From: Eucalyptus grandis
Lineage: Eukaryota > Streptophyta > Magnoliopsida > Myrtales > Myrtaceae
Length of the DNA: 64,000 bases
Reading direction: 5' to 3'
NCBI RefSeq assembly: GCF_016545825.1
Contig: NC_052614.1
Coordinates: forward strand, 58,411,864 to 58,475,863
Part shown: positions 37,376 through 50,215 of the stretch, piece after piece
Layout of the letters: the number at the start of each line of letters is the position of its first letter
Numbering within the stretch: position 1 is the stretch's first letter
Notes under the pieces: generated by a model
Told to the model about the DNA's origin: nothing
What the model saw: the letters and a program-made list of their open reading frames with translations, nothing else
Databases searched by the model: none
Translations under genes and position numbers: made by a program

Positions 37376-39189
37376 CAAACTGGCAATGAATGACTTCACA
37401 CACTCCGAGTTTTCTCTGAGAGCGCTCTCAATTGTCTGAATCCAAATAAAAATCCACAACAAGAAGACAGTTAATACTAACTGGAAATTTCAGTCCAGCC
37501 TAAAGTTTCTACAGCAGCAGCTAAAAAGCAGAATGAATTTGCCAGTGTCTGTAACAGTCGAACCAGTGATATTTATTCTAGTGAGAGAAAGAATAATATT
37601 CAAGAAGTTGAAATTGACAGCAAATAAAATTATGATGGAATATATGATCTTGAACAAGCAGATAAATTAAGATGAAATCACAAGTATATGAAGTCATACC
37701 AGCCTAATTATCTGATGAGATCTTGAGCTTTTATCATTTAGAGCAGTTTCTCCAATTTGCCTTTGGGCTGAGGATATTAATACATTAATACATTGTGCCA
37801 ATTTAAAAAGAGAATCATCAACTTAATACAATGCAGAGTATCATGCAATGCATTTCGTAGGCTCAAAATAATAGATATATAAAGATAGAAAAGTATGAAT
37901 AAATGAATAATTTGTTCGATAAATATTTATCAAAATAATGGGGGTATAAATGTCAGACGGTTCTCTCTCCTCCATGAACTTAAAGTGGCCTTGACTTTAA
38001 AAAAGCTGCCTGATGAAGAGATGATTTGACACAGACCTAAACCCCAGTAATCAAGAAGCTTCGATTACCTTCACAAAGACCAATTAAGTGCTGCAAGTGT
38101 TGACTGTCCTTTACAACTACTTCAACTAATTTTTCCTGGTCCCTTTCTGTATTGCAAAACAAAGAGAAGGAAAAGAAGTAATTTCTGAGTTAAACATAGG
38201 TACTAATGCATCATATTGTTTTAGAAAGGTTCCTTGCAGAAAAAAATAGAAACATTTGAGTACCTCAGGATCATCAAGGAGTCGAAGAGGACCAGAATCA
38301 TGATTCAGAAGGTCATTAACACTTTCATTGTATATCTCCAATGCTGAAACCTTCAGAACAAAGTCTCTCTCTGGGTTCTGAAAGTTTGATTGTAGAGTAA
38401 GTTGGCTTCCTGCTATGGCAGGACTATATTTCTTCTCAAGGAAAAACACTCAATAAATTTCTGTTGTTTTAATGAGAAGTACCTCCTTAATGTGTTCATA
38501 GATGTCCTTGATAGCATTCTCAGTGATTCCTCTCATGGTGTATGTTTTCCCACTACTAGTTTGCCCATAAGCAAAAATAGTTGCTGCAATAATTGGGAAA
38601 TGTTTAATTCTAGAAACAAAACAATCTGCATGAGATTTTCATGTCAAGGTATTAACTACAAACTAGTTCCATACAATTAATTCCTTTGAGGGCTGAGAGG
38701 GCAACATCTTTGGCTCCTTCTTCATACACCATGTAAGTCGAACTTGCAGGACCAAATACCCTATCTACATAGTAAACCAGCATCAGAATCAGAATCAAGG
38801 AATTCCCAGGTTGTCTCACATCACATTAGCATATTTAGTCACATTACAACCTGGAAATATAACTCTTTTGCAATTATGGAAATTCCTTAATGAGAAAGGT
38901 CTTAGTAACTGAATTTTGTAAGGGATATAATCCACAAATATAGATACACTTCACAGTACCAAATACGTAGGATGCTGCACCACGTTCTTGATTGGGATTC
39001 CTTGTAAATGATAGTGTTGTCATCAGTGCATTCCCATGCAATCAGGTCGTACAATGCTTGTTCTCTCCGACTTAAAGGCCTTTAGACGAGCGGTGACAAA
39101 TATCTTCTCCTCTCGATGTGAGGCCCCTGGTGTAGATGAAGGGTTCTTCGCACCTTAGAGGATGGTGTAGCTGGTGCCCTATCAATCAT
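37376..39189 (-). CDS. TES: Kinesin-7 TES type (copy 2, exons 1-7 only, cut by the gap)
   Basis: Seven exons match copy 1: 38960-39189, 38675-38764, 38483-38583, 38264-38377, 38069-38146, 37700-37767 and 37376-37435. They encode the first half of the motor, including the P-loop and switch I. Switch II, the rest of the motor, the stalk and the NACK domain are absent because the sequence stops at the N gap. Exon 1 has two 1-bp insertions (near 39001 and 39082) and one deletion (near 39140) relative to copy 1. Exon 5 lacks 4 bp near 38136 in the codons for KGTIVEK, so the frame is broken. The splice sites are all retained. This is most likely the same gene as copy 1 seen on another haplotype, rather than a second functional kinesin. 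Confidence 0.85.
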
Positions 39190-40090
39190 GTTCGCTCACT
39201 GCACCACACGCTGAAAAAATGAAAATCGTTTAGGCCAATGGACAACATAAGTATCACAAAAGTCTATAATGTCAAAGGCACTTGCGTCATAGGAACAGGA
39301 ATCACTAGTAGTTACGATAAGTCTCACTTTTGCAGCAAATTCCACATTCTGAAGGGCAGTCATGAGTGTAAAATGAAGTTAGACTCTGAAAAGGCTGTAT
39401 TATTCAAGGTTCTCTCTCGCAATTTGTTTCTTTTTACCAGATAACGAATGACAGTGATTTTACAGCAACTGCCATTCCATACTAGGCTCTTCATCACACA
39501 ACCAATGCTGAATTTGGCGGAATGTCGATCACCACACGGTCTAAATCAATCACCAGAACCGTCTATTCCTCCCATTTCACATTCGAACACCAAGCAGAAG
39601 AACTAGCTAGCCGCACATGGAGTACCGAAAACCAGAGACCTAGTCACAAGTCTCAGTAGCGATTTTCACTGGTGATTCCACGCAAAGACAAAATCTTTCT
39701 TGCATTCCTCAGATTTTCAGCAGATTCGAAAGCGAATGATCCGAACGCACAGGAATCGAAGACGAACAACGACAAAGCAGCTGCGTACTCGGTTCATATC
39801 AACCAATCGAAAAGATGAGAAACGATCGTCACGTCTCCATTCCATAATCATCATCTCAACACGCGACAACAAAAACCACCTGAAACGCAACGGAAATTGA
39901 AAAACGCGACGGCGCGACCACCGACGGATTCACCGACGCGAAATGCGGAAGAGGACCGGACGAGGACTCACCGGCGATTGCTCCGGCAGCCGAATCGGGA
40001 CTTCAAATCGCGGAGAAACGAGATCGGCGATCGGCGAAGAAGAGAGGTTCTGCAGGAGTCCAGTTCAGCGGATGAACTTGCGAGAGAAGA
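39190..40090 (-). promoter_or_regulatory. 5' leader of TES copy 2 with leader intron
   Basis: Same organisation as copy 1: acceptor just above 39210, donor at about 39966-39971, non-coding exon from 39972 to about 40090. Small indels only. Confidence 0.55.
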
Positions 40091-40358
40091 TGAGTTACGG
40101 AATAACGGGCTATTTTTCCTTTTTATATATTTATTTCGGTTCTGTTTTTTGAGTTCGAGGCGCGGCGTTCGCGGCTCACGCGCACCTGAAGGAAATACCC
40201 CCTTTTTCAAAAAACCCATAGAAAATAAATAAAGAGAGAGAGAATTTGTTGCGCTTAATTTGAATTGGAGCCGTCTGATTTCGGGTCACGGGTCGGACCC
40301 CCACAGTTTGATTTCGGGGCCCCCAAATTCGCTTGTGCCCTCACTTATGAATTAAGTA

Positions 40359-41803
40359 CTAAGGGTATGCAAAAGAACCATAAACCACCTAGATTGCCTA
40401 GAACCAACCGATCAAATTGGAACCGACAATTTCCAAGGAAATGGTCTTGTTCTGTTAGTGGGGATCGGTTTGGTTCCTAATTCTAGATGTGGAACCGTCC
40501 ACCCACTTATCGGACCGGACCGGTTATATACAAATGTATTTTAATTTTTAAGAAAAATTTAAGAAAAATGAAAACTATAAACTCCCTAATTTTAGCTCAA
40601 TACCTATTAAGTGAGTACTCATCTTGTTTCACTCACACCTCATATGAGTCATCTCTCTATCTCTTACTCACAGCTTTCGACTCTCAAGCTCAATGCCCAT
40701 TAACTCACGGCATCAACTCTTAACTTTTAATATGAGTTCAATCTTTTACTAAGCTTCTGATAAGGAACGAGAATTTTATTTTATTTTGCTTTACTTTTTA
40801 CTTATTGGAAAATATTGCTCTAAATGCATGAATCTTGAGTGGACCGGTTTTATGGACCCACCTAGAAATTGAACCGGGCCGACGATTTGGTTCTCGGATG
40901 GATCCATGGATTCAATGATGGAACCAATGGGCATTCTAGAACGTGCCAAAGAAGCTGAGACTTGCTTGAACTACGGAATCGGATCCAAACTGTCCTGGAA
41001 CCGGTGGTTCTTGAGAATCGATCTAACCGGTTCTAATTTATGGGAATCGAGGGATACTTGGTCCAGTTCTCGATTACATGGGCGGCTCGTCTACCCGTCC
41101 ACCCCCGACAGAACGATTATATTATAATAATATATTAATTATTAGTATTAAAAATGAAATTACTAATTAACAAACAAATAATAATAATTAACCTAGATCA
41201 AATAATTAAGAAAATTAATTAAAGTGGGTAATCTAATATCATGCTAGTCAAACCAGATGAAGAGGTCTTGATCTTGAAGTTGAAAATAGAAGGAGGAGAA
41301 GAAGAGTAGGTCAAGCGAAGAACTAGTAATTTCGATCGAAAACCAAAGTTGTTTCGCATTAAGATCGGGCTTTCAAGAAACTCCAAGAACCCTCGGGCTA
41401 GGGTTCGTAGGGAAACCCTCGACAACAACACGTCCCCGTCTATCCCTTTCTCTATTCGGCCCTCCGAAAAATCACCGTCACCCTCGGCAAAGAACTTGTG
41501 GCTTTTGACTTATAATTAGTTTTACTTCTTTCACTTTCAACGTTATGTTTTGATTTCTAGTTGTCGTAGCTTTTGGTTTCTAGTATATTACTCGATATGA
41601 ATAGTACTCACGGTAGGATTTAGAAAATTATATTATTATTCGTGAGATCGGTTCTATGAATCCACCTGGGACCGGACAAGTCCGGTTCCCAAGTGGATCT
41701 ATGCAACCAACGGGTAGATTCCGGTTTGATTTTGGAAGGCCCGATCCTTACAAAGGTTTCTTGGTTTTAGGTCCAACCGCCCGTTAGAACCATGCACACC
41801 CTA
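40359..41803. mobile_element. Candidate non-autonomous hAT-like element (copy 2)
   Basis: Counterpart of 12409-13885, with the same imperfect inverted ends (ctaagggtatgc on the left, catgcacaccctag on the right) and slightly more internal deletions. Confidence 0.5.
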
Positions 41804-44800
41804 GCGATTCCCCATTTCTTTTTGGAATCAATCCTTAGTGAGTGGTTCCTAGTTTTAGTTGCCAAAAATCATGATCCTAAATCCTAACATGAACTTCATA
41901 GATTAACCTTGTACACGTCGACCTTTAAATACAATAAGCTCCACACGAGATTTTATGATTTAAGAACCAATGTTCCTAGTACGTAAGATGAACGGACCTT
42001 TAAGATTTATTATCATGCCAAGAAGCATGCCTTACACGGTTCTTCAATTTGTCTCCGGTCAAAATTTCGAATTGACCAGAGAGGACAACTCGATTAGATC
42101 AAGCATGAGATCATGCCTTACGCTCGAGACACCGTGCTAAGAAAAGTCCTCAAAACAATCTTTTCTATAAGTACGTGGAAAGCACCTCTAGATGAAATTA
42201 ACTACTTATTACTTGGTTATATTCCATGTTTACGCACTAATTGACGAATTTGGTGTGTGGTAATCTCTTTTATCTATCGAAGATGGGCCTGCTTTGTCGA
42301 GTCAATGTGCATTAAGCCCGATAGGAAGGTGGCCCAACTCCATCTTGGGCCACTTTTTCTTTGTTCAAGTTAAATTCTTATATTGAATTGATTAATGGAA
42401 TGCTAACGTGGGTTGGCATCATGTTGGCGTATGATTAGATTAATCAACGTGATGTGGAATATATTTCACTCAGTGCCGGTTATTAAAAAAGAGGGGGAAA
42501 AAATCAGACAACCCTAAACCAAGATTATGGCATAGGATGGGAGGCTACTCTCGGCTGGGGGCGGGCGGCGATGGTGCATCGATGGCGTGGCAAGGGTAGT
42601 CAGTGCCCGATGACGTAAAGCAACTGCTATGGCCTTCGTCACCTCCATAATCAAGTACATGTGCACACATAGAGCGAGAGGAAGGCACATAGAGAGAAAA
42701 AAATGGTGGTATTGTGGTCACTACCTGATCCGATGTGGCTAGGTCCTTTTAACCCGGGCCCCCCTCCCCCAAAGTTAACTGAGACAATTGAGATATGGCT
42801 TGAGGTTGTTGATCCCTGATGCCACCTTGCCGAGGTTGCATGACCCCACTGGTTCATTGCCTTGCTTTTGTGATTCTCTCTTTCTCTCTCCCCCAATTTC
42901 CTTATGTTCTAATTGTTTATATTAGTTTAGCTTTATAATATTTTCTTATTGTTGATTTCTTTTCATTTCTGAAAATCATGTTTAGCATTTGATGGCAAAT
43001 TGCCACATCATATTTCCGCCCATAATTTAATAGAAGAATCGAAGCTTGAACAAAAAAAGTGTAAAGTTTAATGACTTGATTATACATGAAACATAAGTGT
43101 ACTTTCACAAGTAAGATATAAAGAAACTCAATCGGCAATCCTCGAGCTAGTTATGATTATTCGCCAAAAAATAAGAAAAAGAAAAACCTGATAGACCTTT
43201 TACATGGCTTCTTATATTTGGAAAGGATGGAGTTACATATCCCATTTAGAACTTTGTAGATTAAAATTTGGGTTGCGTTCAAGATTGTCGATTGTGAGGT
43301 TTTGTGACATGCAATCAACTCTCTATGACCTCTTGAGTTTCTTTTACCGCAAAAAAATAAAAAGTTGGTATCTAAATATTGATTATTAAAACTCATGAAG
43401 TAACATACAATTTATCAAAATACTAGCAGTATATATATGACATAAGTCGGCATATGATATAAGTTTTCTAGGCTAATCTTTAGTATGCCTAACATTTTTC
43501 ACCAGAATATGCACATGATTTGAGTTGGCATGCAGCATGCGACACTTTGTCCAAACAACTTTATGGAGCAAAAAAAAAAAAAAAAAAAAGTGAAGATTCA
43601 CTGAATAAGCAACTTATCATTTACTTGAGGGCATTACTATTTATGAAGCCGCCACTTATTTGGTTTGAGGTGTCCATGAAAAAAAAGTTGTATTACCTAT
43701 CTAGCTAGTCACATCTCAATATTCTTACTAAGTATTTTTATATATAGCATGGAGTTTTGCTTTAAATTAAAAGTAAATGCATTTCTCCCACTCCCAACCT
43801 TTAAAAGAGTTGTCAATGAGGAAAAGGTAAGGAACCTATTTTTATTTCTTCAAAATTCGAATAGAGACCAAGAGAAAACCTTTCTTTTGAAACATAAATA
43901 TAGATAAGCCTTGAGTGCATGCATATTTTTCAAATTTTTCCCATTTCTATTATCTGCAAAATGGCCTAACCCTTCGAATAATTTCAGGCATACATATAAA
44001 GAAAAATTAAGGAGGAGGGTTGGCTTCACTTTTTTTTTCCCATTGATTTGCATACACCAAATTAGACGGCGTTTTTTTTTTTTTCTTTTTGGTCGAAAAT
44101 TAGATGGGTGTCGAGAGTTGACAATGCTAATGAAGAAAAGGAGACATTAGAGAAACCAGTCGGGTCAAATCCGTCAAATCCGACCTCGGATTCGCATCCC
44201 CAACCAACCAATGTGGACGGTGGTGGAATCGCTAGAAAACGAGCGGCTCAGTGAGTCGAACGGGAGAGGCGAGGAGAGGCAAAAGTAAAAAAGCGCAAGC
44301 AGCCAAAATTTCCGACAGAAACGCCTGCATGGACCAGTAAAAAGGGATAAAAAGTCAAGAGACTCGAGAGGGGAATCTGGGAGGATGTCTTCTGGTGCAG
44401 AAGAGGGATGAAATGGCAAGCACTCGAGCCTCGGGGCTGGCCCCCACTGAACCACTCAGCTTGTTAATCCTATCTCAAAATGCTTTGCCAATTGAAGAAT
44501 CTCAAGCACTTGACGTAGTTGCTATATGAGCAAAGACTCAGCCCTGTTAATGATCTGAAAAGGGTAGGCATATTCCAGTCATTTTGCCCAAATTTGCATA
44601 ACCGGCTTAGTTTAGCTGACACATTGTCCACATCACATCTAAAGTCCAACCATAATTACCTGTGAGATAGTTTGGTAAGAATGAACAGAGGGAGGGTTGA
44701 TTAGTTGGTTCATCTTACCTATCACCGTTCCTCTATATTTCTCTTGAGTACAAAATGGAAGTAGCGAATTCTAATTAGTGATAAAATTGGAATGATCATA

Positions 44801-46300
44801 TCATATTAAAAATGCTTGATATATGTTGTGAGATGATCATCATATCTTCAGAATTACGGTTATCGCTCAACAATAATCGTAGAGTTACCTATTTAGTTCT
44901 AACAAGATGTTGTTGATCAAATGAGGCCGAGCTCATCAAAAACATTTTATGTTTCATCAAAGTTATGGTATGAAATACCCATAAAAGATAACAACAAATC
45001 GATCTCATTAATGAGAAGCACCCAAGTTTCTACATGTGCATTAAATCTCACAAGGACAAGTACACGTAGGGTTGCCCATCGATTTCACAGTCCTCTAATT
45101 GTTAGGAGAAGGCCCGGCAAGAGATCTCACCAATAAGCTCATGCACAATAAACAATTTCCAGTACATTATCAGAAATTCATAATGTCATGATCCAATCCA
45201 CCAATACAAAGCGAACCACCCAACCTCTAGAGTAAAAGAAAAGTTCATAAATAGCTAACTTTCTAGGTGACCCTTTGAGTAGAAGAAAAGTTATGTAGTA
45301 ACTAACCAATCCGAAAAGCCACCAATCTGGGAAAAATGCTTAGATAGTTTCTATTTTTATCTTTTTCGTAAAAAAATAAAAAAAAATAAAGTGAGACCCA
45401 CTAAATTTTCCTTATAGTTTATTTCGAAATGAGAAGTCAACAGCACTGTATCATCCACTCAACCAGAATTTTATTTGGAAATGATAAAGCTAATGATGAC
45501 TGAAAGAAGACTTGCGTCAACAGCACGCACAAAGCCGGTCATGGCCAGCCGAAATTCTTCTAGAAAAGTAAAAAGAAATTAAGAACATCCTCAACCACAT
45601 TTCAAGCTCGATATATTTATGTATGAATAAAATTTTGAAATTAGGATTCTCTTGTGAGATGGATCGAATTCAGCTCGTATCATTCCAATTCCTTAATAGT
45701 GATGGGGATAGGACACTAATCTTCATAGTTATGTTAACTCACTTCAATGATATGTAAAATCGTGTCCGCTTCAAAATTAGACTATGGACCGACAACAATT
45801 GAAGATCATACGTGCCTTATCTTACTACATATGTTGTCACGAATAATATGGTACATTGTCGATATCTATGTAATTTTGCATTTGCTTAGATGGAAATCCA
45901 ATTTCTTTATGCTTAATTTTTACATCAAGTCAATATTAAGTAATAATTCATGATAAATCTTACTTTTTTTAAAATTGGATGAAGTAGCGTGTTATAGTTT
46001 AAAGCATATGGTGCTTCTTGTAAGAACTTAAATTGTGGAAGAACGACATGACAAATAGCTCATAGCTAACAAGGTACGAAGACAAACTTTCCTGAATCGG
46101 TGAAAAAAATCAAGGTAATACATAACTTTTCTTAGACGAGCCAAATATTTTGTTGACTTTATTTGGGTAACAAATCATTTAGTTTCTCTACAAAGTTCAA
46201 CTCCTCACCTTTCACTAGGGTTTTCCCCCGGTTTTGCAAGCTAGAAGTTGACAAACCATCAATATCAATTGCTAATAAAATCGTCAGTAGAGGATTTCTC
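41804..46300. other. Intergenic region without a recognised gene (copy 2)
   Basis: Counterpart of 13886-18379, including the 20-A run (43570-43589) and the two GC-richer islands. No gene seen. Confidence 0.4.
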
Positions 46301-46856
46301 ATGCCTTATAAGTACATTTGCCACATGCAACGGTGGGCTAGTAGTACATGCAAAATTTAGATGAATGAAATAACAAGTGCAAATATTGGGAGTTGCGCTA
46401 GTAGCCATCCTTCTCCAATAGGAAGGGGAGAGATAGAGAGTTTGATTCTCCACATTTTCAAGAGGGTTGGGAGTGAGGACGTTTAGTTTCAAGTGTAGAG
46501 TTTGACTTCTATATCCTAAAAAAAACATAGCAAAAAAATTTGAAAGTGAATTGAGAATTAGAGTATGGCAAATAATAATAATACTAAAAAAACATAGCAA
46601 AAATTTGAAAGTGAATTGAGAATTAGAGTATGGCAAATAATAATAATAATAAGGTGCCATTATGGTGTTCATGAAGCATTTGCATTGGGGGCGACCAGTG
46701 TCCCACCAATCCTTGGATGAAGATCTTTTTGAAGATGAACGATGTTTGAGAGTGATGATCTCTAGTCATAATTTGCAATATCAAAGTAGGGAATGATATC
46801 TTTGCTTTTAAGAAAGGATTATTCAAGTGACATTATGGAACAAAACGGCAGATAAA
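46301..46856. repeat. Left direct repeat flanking the copia remnant, with 66-bp tandem duplication (copy 2)
   Basis: Counterpart of 18380-18930. The tandem duplication (about 46518-46648) is retained with small A-run differences. Confidence 0.6.
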
Positions 46857-48144
46857 AAAATTAAATTCATAATTAAAGTTTGAAGTATTTGAAAATTATT
46901 TATCAATATAATAACCATTCACTTAATTTTTGTTAATGCGTGTCTTAAGCCACTTGTTAAACATTTAAATATAGAGAGTTTTGGTTTCCAAATGACTATT
47001 TTCTCTCATCATACATAATCGGTGCATTAAAAATGCAAATCTTTATTACGATGATTAATATGTGCCTTAGGGGTGTACACGTACTCTTCGAGTCTCCGCT
47101 TCTTGTTTCCCAAACAGTTTGGGGAAGCTTGTCTTCCTACTACATACACTATCAATCGTATTAGGTTGGCTATCATAAATAACATTTCTCCTTATTAGTG
47201 CTTGTATGGTAGTGGCCTCAATTACAATCTTTTCGAGTTTTTGATAGTGTTTGTTTTGTGCATCTTCTTCCACATGAATGCCAAAGTTAGAATCTAGTGT
47301 TTGTTCATGGTGCTTCCTTGGATATGGTGTTGTGCACAAAGGGTCTAGACGTTAGGATCAATTTCTAGCCATTTTAGTGTGTCTTATCATGTTACATTTT
47401 GGGAACACAAAATATTTTCATCTCTCAATTCCTTCATATTATCAACTCAGGTACCCTTCTTCACTAACACTTAAGTGGATTTACTCTCAGAAGATGCCAC
47501 AACTTTGTCCACTTGTGAATCTTCCTCTTTGGAAATGCCGTCTTCTAATATTGATGCAAATCCTTCTAGCATACCACCCCGGTAACTTCTAACGTGTGTG
47601 TTTTATCTGTGGATTCTCCACTAATCGACAATCCATCGTCCTTTGCCCATCATTTCACAAGAGTAAGTCAACTTTCTATTCGACTTTGCAATTGCCATTG
47701 TTACTCTATCATTGCTTATTTTTCTAGACCTCACATATATAGAAAAGCTAGTATTAATCCTCTCTAGTAGCAAACAATGACAGATAAGTTGCAAATCTTT
47801 AACAAATCTCATACATTGAATTTGGTTGATTTGTATCCTCGTAAGTCCATTGTAAGTTGTAAATGGGTATGTAAGATTAAAATAAAGGAAGATGGTACTA
47901 TGGACCATGACAAAGCTCGGTTGGTGGCAAAGGTTTTACTCAAGAATACAAAGTTAACTATGAAGAGACTTTTGCTCTTGTTATGTGCCTTACCAAAAGA
48001 CTTTTGTTCATAGTTTTTTGTTGTTGTCACAATTAAGCACCGGTTTATGTTCTACGTGGATGTTAAAAATGCTTTTTGGAATTGCAATCTCATTGAGGAA
48101 GTTTATATTGTTCCTTCGGTTGGATGCACTCATCAATCTAACAA

Positions 48145-48639
48145 GGGTTAATACCCTGAAAAACCTCAAACTGGTACATCTGTGATAAATTTACCCCAAA
48201 TTATTTTTTTGACAATGAAAAATCCTAAACTGATACATATGTGGCAAATTTATCCCGACTAACCATCAAAAACTTAAACTAGTACATTTATGACAAATAT
48301 ACCCAAAAATAATTTATTCGATCGCAAAAAATCCAAAATTGGTAAATTTGTAACAAATATACCCTCCGCTAAATTGGATTAATACCGCAAAAAAATCACA
48401 AAAATTGTAAATAGTGATAAATAGAGCGTAAAATCCCAAATTGGTATACTAGTCAATTGTCATATGTCATTTAACTTAATAATTTGACGGTAAAATTTAA
48501 TGAAAATTAACAGATGGTAAATTTGTCACAATAAATTTACTAAAGGTATATCAATTTGGGGTTTTTGGTGGTAAAAAAAATAATTTTTGGTAAATTTGTC
48601 ACAAGTATCTTTGGTTTGGGGTTTTTTAGGTATTAACCC
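48145..48639. mobile_element. MITE nested in the copia RT, 9-bp target duplication (copy 2)
   Basis: Counterpart of 20233-20725. The 9-bp duplication atctaacaa is at 48136-48144 and 48640-48648. One base of the right terminal repeat is missing compared with copy 1. Confidence 0.85.
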
Positions 48640-49910
48640 ATCTAACAAAGCGTGTTGATTACAACATACATTATATGGCATGTTATAGGCTCCTCGTGGA
48701 TGGAATTCCTACTTTAGCTCAATCATTGTATCCCAAATTTAGCTCAACCACGAAATCTCTTATCGATTTCAGTGTGTATATTATGATGCTCTTATATGTG
48801 AGCAACATAGTTATTACTAGTGATGATCATAATGAATTTCAAAACTCTAGGAATATTTTAGTTAATAGTTTGAAATGAAAGATCTTGAGCGAGTTAGGTA
48901 TTTTTCAAACTTAAAGGGTAATTGAGATTCCTTTGGTTATTATTTTTCATAAGCAAAATATATCATTGATCATATTTGTAGAGTCGGGCTCACTATAACA
49001 AGGTTGCTCCAACTCCTATTGAGATCAATGTCAAATTTGATGCCAAAGATGGAACTCCTCTTTTGAATCCTATACTCTATTGACAACTGGCTCGACTTGA
49101 CATCACCTATGCTATTCAAATTATTAAGTCAATACATGATTGCACCCCATACAACTCATTTTTCTTCACTATGTTAGGGGTATGTTATTTCACGGCCCTC
49201 ACTTTTATGCTCATTCTACCTTGAAATTACAACTTATTGTGATGATGACTAGGTGGTGACCCTCAAGATCATCAGTCTACTACGATTTACTATTTCTTTT
49301 TGGGCAATTCACTTATCTCATGGCATAGCAAAAAATTGACCATTGTCGCTCGCTCTAATAAAGAAGCAAAATATTAAGCTCTTGTTGATATTCACTTATC
49401 TCATGGCGTAGCAAGACACAAAATACTATTGCTCACTCTAGTAGATATCATAACTACTATGGTTGTGATAAAACATGGAGTGCGTCGTTATAGCTAAACA
49501 ATCATCCATTGCGATAACCAAAGTGCTATTCAAATAACATAAAATGATGTTTTCCATGAAGGTGCCAAACACATTGAAACAGACTATCATTCACGCGATA
49601 TCATGTTTTTCGTGACACTTTTCGACTTGTCTCTACTTCATCTACTAAACAAACTATTGATGTCTTCACTAAGACACATCCGCCTGGGCATTCTCTATAT
49701 ATTTTCTCAAACTCAAATTGATATCTTTCAAATCATCTTGAGTTTGAGGGGGATATTAGAGACATAATTAGGAGATTTTGTATTTTTCTCTTAATTAATA
49801 TGATTGATTGTAATTGAAAATTTGTTTTACTTTTGATATTCATCCTCTAATATAAAGAATATTACGTGTACTCTTAATTTGACAATGTAAAGAATATTAA
49901 ATGTTTGGAT

Positions 49911-49924
49911 CTCTCTCTCTCTCT
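49911..49924. repeat. (CT)7 microsatellite in the copia LTR (copy 2)
   Basis: Counterpart of the (TC)17 tract at 21991-22024. The tract is much shorter here and is preceded by an altered flank (tttggat). Confidence 0.85.
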
Positions 49925-49940
49925 TCACAATTCTCTAACT

Positions 49941-50215
49941 CCTGTAAGTATATTTCCCACATGTAAAGGACCCACTACTTATATAGGAACACATGCAAAC
50001 ATAAAATGAATGAAATAATAGGTGCAATTATGGGGTTCAGAGCACTTCATTTTGGTGGCCACCAAATGACCCTACAATTCTTGTCCGGAGATCTTTTAAA
50101 AAATTAACAATATTTGAGGGTGATCTCTAGCCATAGTTTATAATGTCAGGCAAGGAATGATATCTTTGTTATTAAGAAAAGGATTATTCAAGTGACATTA
50201 TGAAACAGAAAGGTA
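49941..50215. repeat. Right direct repeat flanking the copia remnant (copy 2)
   Basis: Counterpart of 22042-22330, directly after the LTR. Confidence 0.55.

Larger units (their letters stand above)
47060..49940 (+). mobile_element. Decayed Ty1-copia retrotransposon (copy 2)
   Basis: Counterpart of 19150-22041. Here the reverse transcriptase start reads slightly better (CKWVCKIKIKEDGTMDHDK, then ARLVAK), and the stretch 47590-47960 shows a cluster of substitutions against copy 1. The 3' LTR spans about 49754-49940. The element is inactive in both copies. Confidence 0.85.

Noticed and set aside
37376..39189. A second, independent kinesin gene
   Set aside because: It is the same seven exons as copy 1 at near identity and stops at the N gap; it is reported as a partial second copy, not a new gene.
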